DNA of 64,000 nt from the NCBI RefSeq assembly GCF_002090175.1, contig NZ_BBRN01000005.1, positions 186,001 through 250,000 on the forward strand, read 5' to 3'. This document shows, in pieces, positions 55,966 through 64,000 of this stretch (the first letter of the stretch is position 1; each line of letters starts with the position of its first letter). Source of the stretch: Demequina sp. NBRC 110057 (lineage in GTDB: Bacteria; Actinomycetota; Actinomycetes; Actinomycetales; Demequinaceae). The notes under the pieces are model-generated. The model was given only the letters and a program-made list of their open reading frames with translations, was not told the DNA's origin and did no database searches. Both the position numbers and the translations under genes were made by a program.

Positions 55966-56143
55966 CCGCATTTCTCCCGTCGTGAAACGGGGGTGACGGC
56001 GCCGCGGCTCTCGCCTAGGGTGGTGGCACGGCCGCGACCCGTCCCAGCGCCAGGCCCGACGCGTCGCCGCGTCCGACCCTTTCCCCACGACGCACGGAAC
56101 AGGGTGCGGCCGCGCGTGGTTGCACCCTCACGGAGGTGCACCC

Positions 56144-57457
56144 ATGACCGCGACCCGAGTCCTCATCCTTGGCGGAGGCTACGTGGGCCTATACACGGCC
56201 CTCACGCTGCGTAAGAAGGCCGGCAACCACGTCGACATCACCATCGTCGACCGCCGCCCCTACATGACCTATCAGCCGTTCCTGCCCGAGGCGGCCGCCG
56301 GCTCCATCGAGCCGCGCCACGTGGTGGTGCCGCTGCGCCGTGAGCTCAAGGGCGTGCGCATCGTGCAGGGAAAGGTCACCGAGATCTCGCACGCCGAGCG
56401 CCGCGCACGCGTCGAGACCGACTTCGGCGACACCCAGGACCTCGAGTACGACGAGGTCGTGATCGCCCTCGGCGCCATCCCCCGCACGCTCCCGATCCCC
56501 GGGCTCAAGGAGATCGGCGTGGGCTTCAAGTGGGTCGAGGAGGCCATCGGGCTGCGCAACACCATCCTCGGGCGCATCGCGCGCGCCGCGTCCACGAGCG
56601 ACCCGCACCTGCGCCGCCGCCTCCTCACCTTCGTGTTCGTCGGCGGTGGCTTCGCCGGCATCGAGGCGTTCGCGGAGACAGAGGACATGGCCCGCGCGGC
56701 CCTGCGCCACTACCCCGAGCTCCAGCCGGCGGACCTCAGGTTCGTGATGGTCGAGGCCGCCACCCGCATCCTTCCCGAGATGGGCGAGGAGATGGGCGGG
56801 TACACGCTCGAGGTGCTGCGCAAGCGGGGCATGGAGATCTACCTCGCCACCCGCCTCGAGTCGTGCGAGGAGGGCCGCATCAAGCTCTCCGACGGCCAGG
56901 AGTTCGACGCCGACACCGTCGTGTGGACAGCGGGAGTGAAGCCCAACCCTGTCATCGGGGAGTCGGACCTTCCCACCGGACCTCGCGGGCACGTCAACAC
57001 CCTGCCCACGCTGCAGGTGGCGACCGAGGACGGCGAGGTGCTCGACGGCGTCTGGGCCGCAGGCGACAACGCGCAGATCCCCGACCTCGCCAAGGGCGAG
57101 GGCGCCTGGTGTGCCCCGTCGGCGCAGCACGCGGTGCGTCAGGCGCGGCTGCTGGGCGCCAACATGGCGGCCAAGCTGGGCGGGCGTCCCGTGAAGGAGT
57201 ACAAGCACGCTCACCTGGGCACGGTGGCCTCGTTGGGCCTCAATAAGGGTGTCGCGCAGATCATGGGTGTGAAGCTGCGCGGCTGGCCCGCGTGGTTCAT
57301 GCACCGGACGTATCACATGGCCCAGATCCCGTCCTTTAACCGTAAGGCGCGGGTGGTGGTCGACTGGACCACGGCGCTGTTCTTCCGTCGCGACCTCGTG
57401 TCGATGGGCCGCCTCCACGAGCCGCGTCGCGCCTTCAAGGAGGCCGCGGACAGCTGA
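56144..57457 (+). CDS. ndh: Type II NADH dehydrogenase
   Basis: Single-subunit, non-proton-pumping NADH:menaquinone oxidoreductase of 437 residues. The FAD-binding GGGYVGLYTAL starts near residue 10, the NADH-binding VFVGGGFAGIEAFAE is near 168, and the quinone/FAD region has VWAAGDNAQIPDLAKG and CAPSAQHAVRQARLLGAN. The C-terminus has the amphipathic membrane-contact helix region WPAWFMHRTYHMAQIPSFNR. GGAGG at 56132-56136 fixes the start at 56144. A perfect 16-bp hairpin follows. Confidence 0.93.
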   Translation: MTATRVLILGGGYVGLYTALTLRKKAGNHVDITIVDRRPYMTYQPFLPEAAAGSIEPRHVVVPLRRELKGVRIVQGKVTEISHAERRARVETDFGDTQDLEYDEVVIALGAIPRTLPIPGLKEIGVGFKWVEEAIGLRNTILGRIARAASTSDPHLRRRLLTFVFVGGGFAGIEAFAETEDMARAALRHYPELQPADLRFVMVEAATRILPEMGEEMGGYTLEVLRKRGMEIYLATRLESCEEGRIKLSDGQEFDADTVVWTAGVKPNPVIGESDLPTGPRGHVNTLPTLQVATEDGEVLDGVWAAGDNAQIPDLAKGEGAWCAPSAQHAVRQARLLGANMAAKLGGRPVKEYKHAHLGTVASLGLNKGVAQIMGVKLRGWPAWFMHRTYHMAQIPSFNRKARVVVDWTTALFFRRDLVSMGRLHEPRRAFKEAADS

Positions 57458-57473
57458 CGCCGTCCACCCTGGT

Positions 57474-57514
57474 GAGCCTCGGTCACGACTGATGGCGGGT
57501 CGTGACCGAGGCTC
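57474..57514. terminator. Perfect 16-bp hairpin after ndh
   Basis: GAGCCTCGGTCACGAC (57474-57489) pairs perfectly with GTCGTGACCGAGGCTC (57499-57514) over a nine-base loop. It lies 17 bp after the ndh stop codon and 66 bp from the end of the convergent hypothetical gene, so it can act for both strands. Confidence 0.75.
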
Positions 57515-57580
57515 GCTCGAGGGGACGGTGCCGGCGGCCGATGCCGGTACCCCGGGCGCTGAGGCCGCGGGACCTGGCGC

Positions 57581-58069
57581 TTACGCCGCGGCGGCCGCCG
57601 AGGCGAGCAGGTGCTCCGTGACGCAGGCGGCGTAGGCCTCGGTGGCGAGCTCGTCGAGCGCCTCGGGCGTCAGCGTTGTCGACGCGAGGCGGACCACGGA
57701 GACGCCGAGCACGGAGTCGAAGCGCACCTGCGCCTCCGCGCCGCGCGAGCGAGGGCCGACGGTGCGCAGCGCGACCACGGTCGGCTGCGCCCCCATCTCG
57801 GAGACGAACCAGCGCGCCTCACCCTGGGCGAGGACGGGACCCCGGTCCTCGGCGCCGTCGAAGTAAATCTGGTCCACGCACGGTTGGTGGTCGCCGTGGG
57901 CGGGCCAGTTCGCCACCACGTGGCGGAAAGCGTGCGTGCACATCGAGGCCTCGGGGAAGTCGCCCACGATGACCGTGGTGCCGCCGTCCGTGTCGAGCGA
58001 GACCGTGAGCTGCGGAACCGCCGCGGCGAGGGCCGAGACCTGGACGAGGGTCGACACCGGGATGGTCAT
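57581..58069 (-). CDS. Hypothetical protein
   Basis: Protein of 162 residues without signal peptide or membrane segment. The central part GGTTVIVGDFPEASMCTHAF and the C-terminal TPEALDELATEAYAACVTEH suggest an alpha/beta fold, but I recognise no family. AGGAGAACCGC precedes the ATG at 58069, so it is well supported as a gene. It is divergent from the siderophore-interacting protein gene, with repeat copy B in the gap. Confidence 0.65.
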   Translation of the reverse strand: MTIPVSTLVQVSALAAAVPQLTVSLDTDGGTTVIVGDFPEASMCTHAFRHVVANWPAHGDHQPCVDQIYFDGAEDRGPVLAQGEARWFVSEMGAQPTVVALRTVGPRSRGAEAQVRFDSVLGVSVVRLASTTLTPEALDELATEAYAACVTEHLLASAAAAA

Positions 58070-58175
58070 GCGGTTCTCCTTGTCGCTGGCGGGGCCCCGC
58101 GTGCGAGGCAATGCGGCTACGCTAGCCGCGCCACGCCAATTATGCAATGCTCATGTTTCGTAAACGTGAACGCCC

Positions 58176-58231
58176 CCGTCAAATGGATCCACTTGGTGCG
58201 CCTAAGGCCGTCAAAGAACCAGAATCCACCG
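58176..58231 (+). repeat. Dispersed palindromic repeat, copy B
   Basis: A 56-bp element starting CCGTCAAATGGATCCACTTG and ending GAATCCACCG. It matches the inverted complement of copy C at 53 of 56 positions. It lies 35 bp before the start of the siderophore-interacting protein gene. Confidence 0.8.
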
Positions 58232-58265
58232 CACCGGGGCATCGGCCGCCCCCCAAGGAGCATTG

Positions 58266-59000
58266 ATGAAGCCGTCCTGGCATCGCCCGGTCAACCGCCT
58301 GTATCGCATCCGCAACCACCCGGCGACGGTCAGCCGCGTCGAGGACCTCACACCCCGGTACCGCCGGGTGTGGTTCCACGCGCCCGGCGCTGTCGCCGAT
58401 CTTGAGGTGTTCCCCACCCTGTGGTTCCGGCTCTGGGCCAGGCACCTCACCGACGACGTCCTCGTGCAGCGCGGCTACACCTTCGTCGACCTCGACATCG
58501 CTGCGGGAACGTTTGCCGCCGACTTTGTCCTCCACGAGCCGCACGGTGCCGCGAGCGCCTGGGCGGCCGCGGTCACTCCGGGTACCGAGGTTGAGATCGC
58601 GCTCACTCCCGCACGTCCCAAGGTCCCCGAAGACACCGAACGGCTGGTGCTCGCTGGCGACATCACCGCGCTCCCGGCCATCAACTCGTGGGTGGAGCAG
58701 GCGCCCGAGGGGATGCCCATCGAAATCTTCGTGGCCGACGACGGCGATGACCACGCGGGCCTGCCTGTGTCGGCCCGCGCGGGAGTCACCGTGACGTGGA
58801 CCGCGGCCGACGAGGGCGGGCACGCGCTCGCCGCCACCGTCGCCGATGGCGGTGCCAGGCCGGGCGCCGTCTACGCCTGGGGCGCGGGCGAGAAGGAGCT
58901 CGTGAAGGCACTGCGCGGCGCGTTCACCGACGGGCTCGGGCTGAGCAAGAAGGAGCAATTCAGCCAGTTCTACTGGTTCAGGGGCCGCACCTCGGACTGA
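58266..59000 (+). CDS. Siderophore-interacting protein (SIP family)
   Basis: Ferric-siderophore reductase-type protein of 244 residues. The FAD-binding N-terminal half has RVEDLTPRYRRVWFHAP; the C-terminal half has LVLAGDITALPAINSWVEQA and AVYAWGAGEKELVKALRGAF, then the typical FSQFYWFRGR end. It probably releases iron from imported siderophores using reduced cofactor. AAGGAG with five-base spacing supports the ATG at 58266. It is convergent with the esterase gene of the uptake operon. Copies B and C of a palindromic repeat flank the gene in inverted orientation. Confidence 0.85.
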   Translation: MKPSWHRPVNRLYRIRNHPATVSRVEDLTPRYRRVWFHAPGAVADLEVFPTLWFRLWARHLTDDVLVQRGYTFVDLDIAAGTFAADFVLHEPHGAASAWAAAVTPGTEVEIALTPARPKVPEDTERLVLAGDITALPAINSWVEQAPEGMPIEIFVADDGDDHAGLPVSARAGVTVTWTAADEGGHALAATVADGGARPGAVYAWGAGEKELVKALRGAFTDGLGLSKKEQFSQFYWFRGRTSD

Positions 59001-59019
59001 AGCCGCCACGGCATCGGAG

Positions 59020-59075
59020 CGGTGGATTGTGGTTCTTCTACGGCCTTAGGCGCACCAAGTGGATCCATTTGACGG
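59020..59075 (-). repeat. Dispersed palindromic repeat, copy C
   Basis: A 56-bp element, the inverted near-copy of B (53 of 56 positions). On the printed strand it ends GTGGATCCATTTGACGG. It lies between the convergent siderophore-interacting protein and esterase genes, where it could also end transcription. Confidence 0.8.
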
Positions 59076-59085
59076 CTAGGCGCGG

Positions 59086-60390
59086 CTAGGCGGGGAGGGT
59101 CGACAGCGCGTCGAGGAGGCCCGTCCTCCACCAGGCGTAGTCGTGTCCGCCTGCATACGCACGGGGGTGCAGGACAGCGCCCGATGCCGCGAAGGCCGCG
59201 CGCATGGCCGGCACGGCGAGCGCGAGGTGCTCCTCCTCGGTCCCCCAGGTGAGCACCGCCTCGACCGTCGGGTCCACGCCGACCTCGGCAAGGCGCACCA
59301 CGTCGCCCGGCTCGATGTCGTCGCGCCGCCGCTCGCGCCCGGCCTTGAAGTGGAGGCTGGGCGACTGGGCGATCGCACGCCGAGCAAGGTCGGGACGGGT
59401 GACCACGACGCCGAGGGCCGCGAGGCCCCCGAAGCTCTCCCCCGCCACGATGGTGCGCTCGGGACCTGGGGCGCCGATGCCGCCCGCGCGCAGGGCCGTG
59501 TGAACGGCGGGGAGCACGCCGTCCTCGAGCAGGGCCGAGACGCGGTCCGGGTGCGGGAGTACCTCGGAGCGCTCGCGCAGCGTGCGGGAGTCGACCATCG
59601 CCACTGCCGTCCGCCGGTCCCCCGCCGCGTCGAGCGCGTCAGCGAGCGCAAGGTGGCGGTGCCAGGTCGCGCCGTCGAACAGCACCAGCAGACGCGTGGC
59701 CTCGGCCGGCACCCGCAGCCATACCCGGCGCGGCCCTCCCAGCACCGGGTCCTCGATGGTCAGCTCGTCGACCCGCGCCCGCGCCAGGGGCGGCTCCGCA
59801 CGGTCCCACGCGCCGTGCACGCGCGCGGCCGGCCCCACGAGCACCGACGAGTCGTGACCCAGCGGGTTGACCAGCACGCGCGGGTTGCGCGGGTCGGGCC
59901 GTCCCCGCTCGTGCACGCTCAGCCACCCGTCGCGCGTGCCGCCCACGTCGAGCGCAAAGGGCTCTCCCGCGGCGATCCTGTAGCTCGCCACCAGGTCCTC
60001 GGGCAGCCACCACGTGAGATGCCACACGTCGGTGCCGTCGACGCGCGCGAGCAGCGCGGGGGCGACGGCCTCGCGGATGCGGTCCGTCAGAGAGTTGACG
60101 TGCAGCAGCACCTGGGCGGCCTGCGGCTCCTCGGCGACGAACGTGGTCGCCACGCACGCGACGCCGTCGATCACCCGCCGCTCGCCGCGCCAGGGCGTGG
60201 GGCCCGCGGCATCGAGGAGGGCCGATGCCGCGGCGGCGCGCTCCCCGCGCGGCAGGTCGGCGAGCGCCGCCAGGCGAGGCTCGACGACGCCGCGGGGCGC
60301 GCCGTCGGCGCCGAGCGGCGTCGCCGCGGGACCCCACAGGCCGGGGGTGACGGCGGCATCGGACCCGGCCACGGCATCGGCCACGCTCAC
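59086..60390 (-). CDS. fes: Enterochelin esterase-like hydrolase
   Basis: Alpha/beta hydrolase of 434 residues. The N-terminal region resembles the Fes N-terminal domain (VWHLTWWLPEDLVASYRIAA). The C-terminal esterase_D domain has the nucleophile elbow VAGESFGGLAALG with Ser near residue 323 and a C-terminal His in GGHDYAWW. It should cut ester bonds of a ferric siderophore in the cytoplasm. The GTG at 60390 overlaps the ATPase stop by four bases (GTGA), so it is the last gene of the uptake operon. Confidence 0.87.
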   Translation of the reverse strand: MSVADAVAGSDAAVTPGLWGPAATPLGADGAPRGVVEPRLAALADLPRGERAAAASALLDAAGPTPWRGERRVIDGVACVATTFVAEEPQAAQVLLHVNSLTDRIREAVAPALLARVDGTDVWHLTWWLPEDLVASYRIAAGEPFALDVGGTRDGWLSVHERGRPDPRNPRVLVNPLGHDSSVLVGPAARVHGAWDRAEPPLARARVDELTIEDPVLGGPRRVWLRVPAEATRLLVLFDGATWHRHLALADALDAAGDRRTAVAMVDSRTLRERSEVLPHPDRVSALLEDGVLPAVHTALRAGGIGAPGPERTIVAGESFGGLAALGVVVTRPDLARRAIAQSPSLHFKAGRERRRDDIEPGDVVRLAEVGVDPTVEAVLTWGTEEEHLALAVPAMRAAFAASGAVLHPRAYAGGHDYAWWRTGLLDALSTLPA

Positions 60391-61181
60391 GGCCTCCCCA
60401 CCAGGCCCAGCGGCATCACGAAGGGCGAGCCGGACTCCGGCTCGACGAGGATCCTGGCGCGCACGCCGAACACCTCGGCGACAAGATCGACCGTGATGAC
60501 CTCGTCCGGCACACCCTCCGCGACCACCTCGCCGTCCTTCATCGCGATGATGTGAGTGCCGTACCTGGCCGCCTGGTTGAGGTCGTGGAGGACGGCGACG
60601 ATGGTGCGCCCGCCCTCGGCGTGCAGGGACTCGCACAGGTCGAGCACCTCGATCTGGTGGGCGATGTCGAGGAAGGTGGTGGGCTCATCCAGCACGGTGA
60701 TCGGCGCGTCCTGGGCGAGCACCATGGCGAGCCATGCGCGCTGACGCTGGCCGCCGGAGAGCTCGTCGACGGGCCGCAGGGCGAGCTCGTCGACGCCCGT
60801 GGCGGTCATCGCGCGCGCGATCGCCGCCTCGTCGGCCGCCGACCACTGCTGAAGGAAGCGCTGGTGGGGGAACCTTCCGCGCGCCACGAGGTCGGATACC
60901 GAGATGCCGGCGGGAGCCTGCGAGGACTGCGGAAGCAGCGCGAGGGCCCGCGCGAACTCCTTGGACCCGAACGCCTTCACGTCCCTGCCGTCGAGCGTCA
61001 CGTGTCCGTCCCGCGGCGGCAGGAGACGCGCGAGCGCCTTGAGTAGCGTCGACTTCCCGCACGCGTTGGGCCCGATCACCACGGTGAACTCGTGCTCGGG
61101 GATGCCGACGGTCAGGTCCGTCGAGATCACGCGCTCGTCATAGGCGAGCTCCACGGCATCGGCCATGAGGGTCGCGGTCAT
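60387..61181 (-). CDS. fepC: Iron-siderophore ABC transporter ATP-binding protein (FepC type)
   Basis: Single-domain ABC ATPase of 264 residues. Walker A is GPNACGKSTLLKALARLLP, the signature LSGGQRQRAWLAMVLAQ, Walker B APITVLDEPTTFLD, and the switch His is in AVLHDLNQAARYG. The C-terminal VITVDLVAEVFGVRARIL is typical of siderophore ATPases. AAGGAG precedes the ATG at 61181. Its start overlaps the upstream permease gene by four bases (ATGA). Confidence 0.92.
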   Translation of the reverse strand: MTATLMADAVELAYDERVISTDLTVGIPEHEFTVVIGPNACGKSTLLKALARLLPPRDGHVTLDGRDVKAFGSKEFARALALLPQSSQAPAGISVSDLVARGRFPHQRFLQQWSAADEAAIARAMTATGVDELALRPVDELSGGQRQRAWLAMVLAQDAPITVLDEPTTFLDIAHQIEVLDLCESLHAEGGRTIVAVLHDLNQAARYGTHIIAMKDGEVVAEGVPDEVITVDLVAEVFGVRARILVEPESGSPFVMPLGLVGRP

Positions 61182-62218
61182 ATCCTGCTCCTTCCGAGCA
61201 TCCAGGCCAGGTACAGGCCGCCGAGCAGCCCGGTCACGACGCCCACGGGCATCGCGTAGTCCCACGGGATGAACTGCGTGAGCGCGTCGGCGCTGGTCAG
61301 CAGCAGCGCGCCCATGAGCGCCGCCGAGCCGACGGCCGGCCCGGGGTGGCGCGTGAGTCGCTTCGCGAGGGGCGCTGCGGCGAGGGCGATGAAGGCGATG
61401 GGGCCAGTGGCGGCGACCGCCACAGCGGCCAGCACCACGGCGACGGCGACCGCCAGCAGCCGCGTGCGCTCGACGCGGATGCCCAGCTGCCGCGCCGTGT
61501 CGTCGCCCATCTCCATGTACGCCAGGCGGCGCTGGAACCACAGCGCCGCCGGCACCAGCAGCACCATCGCGAGACCGACGGTCACCACGTAGTCCCAGGT
61601 GCGCACGTCGAGGCTGCCGGCGAGCCAGCGCTGGGCCGCAATGGACGTGTCGATGTCCGCACGCGTGAGCAGCAGCCCGTTCATGGCCTTGAGGATGGCG
61701 CCGATGCCGATGCCGACGAGGATCAGCCGGTAGCCCCCGGACGCCGCCCGGCGATAGGACAGCCCGTAGACGACGACCGCCGTCACGACTCCTCCTGCCA
61801 CCGCCGCCGCGCCCGTCGCGAAGGCCCCGCCGCCGAACACGACGATCTGCACCACCGCGCCGGTCGCGGCGCCCATGGTGAAGCCGATGATGTCGGGCGA
61901 GCCCAGCGGGTTGCGGGAGATGGACTGGAAGACGGCGCCGGAGATGCCCAGGCTCGCCCCCACGAGCGCGGCCGTCACGAACCTCGGCAGGCGCAGGTCC
62001 CGCACCACCTTCACCGTGATCGGCTCGCCCTGGCCGAAGACGGCGCGCGCCACATCGGGCACCGGCACGGTGATGGTGCCGGTCGACAGCGCGACGGCAC
62101 CGACGGCGAGCACGAGGCAGACGACGATCGCGGCCACCACGGCGACGCGCGGCGTCCACACCCATGACAGGCGGCCGATGCGGGTGCGCCTCACCGGCGG
62201 CGCGGCGGCGGCGCTCAC
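61178..62218 (-). CDS. fepG: Iron-siderophore ABC transporter permease (FepG type)
   Basis: FecCD-family integral membrane protein of 346 residues with about nine or ten helices. Family motifs include RLPRFVTAALVGASLGISGA, QSISRNPLGSPDIIGFTMGA and GPIAFIALAAAPLAKRLTRH. It pairs with the FepD-type permease to form the channel. The GTG at 62218 overlaps the fepD stop by four bases (GTGA). Longer reading to 63139 is in the wrong frame of the upstream gene. Confidence 0.91.
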   Translation of the reverse strand: MSAAAAPPVRRTRIGRLSWVWTPRVAVVAAIVVCLVLAVGAVALSTGTITVPVPDVARAVFGQGEPITVKVVRDLRLPRFVTAALVGASLGISGAVFQSISRNPLGSPDIIGFTMGAATGAVVQIVVFGGGAFATGAAAVAGGVVTAVVVYGLSYRRAASGGYRLILVGIGIGAILKAMNGLLLTRADIDTSIAAQRWLAGSLDVRTWDYVVTVGLAMVLLVPAALWFQRRLAYMEMGDDTARQLGIRVERTRLLAVAVAVVLAAVAVAATGPIAFIALAAAPLAKRLTRHPGPAVGSAALMGALLLTSADALTQFIPWDYAMPVGVVTGLLGGLYLAWMLGRSRI

Positions 62219-63255
62219 ATCGCCGCCAAACGCCGGCGCCGGGCGAGGGCGACAAAGACGGGGCCGCCGATGATGGCAGTCATAATGCCGGTCTCGATCT
62301 CGGCGGGCGCGGCGATCACCCGGCCGATGACGTCGGCACCCAGCAGGATCACCGCGGCCAGCACCGCCGAGTACGGGATGAGCCAGCGATGGTCGGGGCC
62401 CGTGATCATGCGCGCGGCGTGCGGCGCGGCGAGGCCGATGAAGGCGAGGGGCCCGGCCGCGGCGGTCGCGCCGCCGGCGAGCAGGGTCACGGCGATCGCG
62501 GCGATGATGACGGTGGTGCGCGGGTTGGCGCCGAGGGAGCGACCCAGCTCGTTGCCCAGCGCCATGACATTGAGGCGTCCCGTGAGGCTCATCGCGAGCA
62601 CGAGTCCGACCACGATCGCCGGGGTCACGGTCCACACGACGTCGAGTCCGCGCCCCTGGATGGAGCCGACGTCCCAGAACCGGAAGCGGTCGTAGGCGTC
62701 GGGAAAGTTGATGAGGAGCGCCGTGGTGAAGGAGGACAGCACCACGGTCACGGCGGCGCCCGCCAGCGTGAGTCGCACCACGGAGCCCTTGTCGCTCAGC
62801 ACGCCGCCCACGCCGTAGACCACGACGGCGGCGAGCCCGGCGCCGGCGAAGGCGAACCAGAGGTAGACGTCGGCCGCGGTAGCTCCCGCGAAGGCGATGC
62901 CCGCGGCGACGGCCGCCGCCGCTCCGGCGTTCACGCCGAGGATGCCGGGCTCGGCAAGCGGGTTGCGGGTGATCGCCTGCATGAGGGCGCCGGCCGTGCC
63001 GAGCGCCGCTCCGGCGATGACGCCGAGGATGGTGCGCGGCACGCGCAGCGAGGTGACGACGAGCGCCTCGTCCGAGGTTGCATCGGCCCCCGTCAGGGCG
63101 TGCCAGACCGCGTCGGGCGCGATGGCCCTGGTGCCCCACAGCAGCGAAGCGAGCATGGCGAGCGCGAGCAGCACGACGGCGAGCCCGAGGCCCAGCGCAA
63201 GGCGCTGGGCCCGGACCCGCCGCGGCGGTGCGCCCGCGAGGAGCGCGGTGGTCAT
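62215..63255 (-). CDS. fepD: Iron-siderophore ABC transporter permease (FepD type)
   Basis: FecCD-family permease of 346 residues. It has SLRVPRTILGVIAGAALGTA, QAITRNPLAEPGILGVNAGA and GPLAFIGLAAPHAARMITGP. It is the first permease of the operon and lies four bases after the binding-protein gene. Its end overlaps the second permease gene by four bases. Confidence 0.92.
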   Translation of the reverse strand: MTTALLAGAPPRRVRAQRLALGLGLAVVLLALAMLASLLWGTRAIAPDAVWHALTGADATSDEALVVTSLRVPRTILGVIAGAALGTAGALMQAITRNPLAEPGILGVNAGAAAAVAAGIAFAGATAADVYLWFAFAGAGLAAVVVYGVGGVLSDKGSVVRLTLAGAAVTVVLSSFTTALLINFPDAYDRFRFWDVGSIQGRGLDVVWTVTPAIVVGLVLAMSLTGRLNVMALGNELGRSLGANPRTTVIIAAIAVTLLAGGATAAAGPLAFIGLAAPHAARMITGPDHRWLIPYSAVLAAVILLGADVIGRVIAAPAEIETGIMTAIIGGPVFVALARRRRLAAM

Positions 63256-63259
63256 CGAC

Positions 63260-64000
63260 TTAGGCGCCGAAGTAACCCTTGACCGTGTCGACGATCTGCA
63301 GGGCCGAGTAGTAGTCGATGCGGAACGAGGTCTCGCCCAGCGGGTAGACCTGGCCGCTCGTGACCGAGGGCAGGGAGGACAGCACCTCGGCGGACTCGAA
63401 GTCGGCCTTGGTGTCGTCGGTGCCGTTGACGAGGAACACGGAGTCCGCGGTCACGCCCGCGGAGATGTTCTCCGGGGCGACGAAGGTGAAGTCCTCGCGC
63501 GCCTCCTCGGAGATGTCGAGGGACTCGTCGGCCTCGATCACGTCGAAGCCGAGCGCGCTCAGCAGCGTGGCGTGCGCGCCGGTGAGCTTGCCCACGGCGG
63601 CCTGAGTCTCGAGGCCGTTGTAGACGACCGCCTGCGAGGTGCCCTCGGGGAGGGTGATGGACGCGGCGGCGTCGGCGACGGCGGCGTCGAAGTCCTCGAC
63701 CACCGCGGTGGCGTTGTCCTCGAGTCCGGTCCACTCGCCGGCGATCTCGGCGACCTCCTGCCACGTCTTGTCCGAGTAGTCGATGACGACCGTCGGCGCG
63801 ATCGCGGACAGCTCGTCGTAGTAGTCGGCAGCGGCGTCGGCGCCCGTGGTGGACGCGACGATGAGGTCAGGCTCGGCCGCGATGACGGCCTCGATGTCGA
63901 ACTCGAGGTTCGGGTAGAGCACCTCGACGCCCTGCTCGGTGGCGACGTCGCTCCACTGCGCGAAGAAGCCGTTGTCGTCGGTGAGGCCGGGGCTCACGGT
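63260..64000 (-). CDS. Iron-siderophore substrate-binding protein (5' end cut by window edge)
   Basis: C-terminal 246 residues of a periplasmic-binding-protein-type II-helical (FepB/FhuD-like) protein. VLYPNLEFDIEAVIAAEPDL, LIVASTTGADAAADYYDELS and TWQEVAEIAGEWTGLED are characteristic. The acidic, Asp/Glu-rich surface is normal for secreted proteins. The signal peptide and lipobox lie to the right of the window. It is the first visible gene of the operon binding protein-fepD-fepG-fepC-fes. Confidence 0.9.
   Translation of the reverse strand, partial: TVSPGLTDDNGFFAQWSDVATEQGVEVLYPNLEFDIEAVIAAEPDLIVASTTGADAAADYYDELSAIAPTVVIDYSDKTWQEVAEIAGEWTGLEDNATAVVEDFDAAVADAAASITLPEGTSQAVVYNGLETQAAVGKLTGAHATLLSALGFDVIEADESLDISEEAREDFTFVAPENISAGVTADSVFLVNGTDDTKADFESAEVLSSLPSVTSGQVYPLGETSFRIDYYSALQIVDTVKGYFGA

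Noticed and set aside
61178..63139. Extended frame of the second iron permease through the first
   Set aside because: The added part is out of frame with fepD and Arg/His-rich; the family N-terminus starts at the GTG at 62218.

Overview
The window is high-GC, densely packed chromosomal DNA from an actinobacterium, most likely a member of the Micrococcales. No ribosomal RNA, tRNA, insertion sequence, phage gene or CRISPR array was seen. The assignment rests on gene content and order. The sigE-rseA-htrA cluster divergent from an O-methyltransferase matches the Rv1220c-Rv1223 arrangement of Mycobacterium tuberculosis. Other actinobacterial markers are the dapE/dapD/LOG group, the fdxA-dapC pair, a RamB-type regulator, a DUF3117 protein and an SCO4848-family protein.

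Layout. 1-7.2 kb: envelope-stress cluster (ECF sigma factor, zinc anti-sigma factor, HtrA protease cut by the window edge), methyltransferase, DUF3117, LOG protein, dapE and dapD, and a membrane-anchored lysozyme-like protein. 7.3-15.6 kb: citrate synthase, dapC, ferredoxin, a VanW-type envelope protein, TypA/BipA and a PH-like membrane protein. 15.6-19.4 kb: RamB-type regulator divergent from GTP-dependent PEP carboxykinase, then a DUF952 protein. 19.4-27.8 kb: a chitin-degradation locus, transcribed leftwards as a very large LuxR-type regulator, two multidomain GH18 chitinases and a small lipoprotein. 28-36.5 kb: mixed small operons in which regulators are divergent from, or next to, their presumed targets (CGNR regulator/EamA transporter, RHH protein/DUF4097 protein, MmyB-like regulator/SDR), plus RNA-modification and acetyltransferase genes. 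36.5-41.3 kb: a more variable stretch with an orphan protein, a methyltransferase, a MazG-like pyrophosphohydrolase, an MntA/HepT pair whose hepT has an early stop codon, and a LysR regulator divergent from an EamA exporter. 41.3-57.5 kb: housekeeping genes (ychF, a dpp-type peptide ABC system, rmuC, ispH, xseA/xseB, a PfkB kinase, fumC, ndh). 58-64 kb: an iron-siderophore uptake locus (siderophore-interacting protein, esterase, FepC/FepG/FepD-type ABC transporter, binding protein cut by the window edge).

Functional themes. Central carbon genes (gltA, pckG/ramB, fumC, ndh), diaminopimelate synthesis (dapC, dapD, dapE), cell-envelope stress, chitin use and iron uptake dominate. Many adjacent genes overlap by four bases (GTGA or ATGA), which points to translational coupling.

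The most unusual signals are not genes. A non-palindromic word, GGCCGATGC, occurs about 50 times on the two strands together, where base composition predicts about two, and some intergenic copies are paired as inverted repeats that form hairpins. A 56-64 bp palindromic repeat occurs three times between 54.4 and 59.1 kb, with two copies flanking the siderophore-interacting protein gene in inverted orientation. Two palindromes share the core GGGACC-NN-GGTCCC, which resembles DosR boxes.
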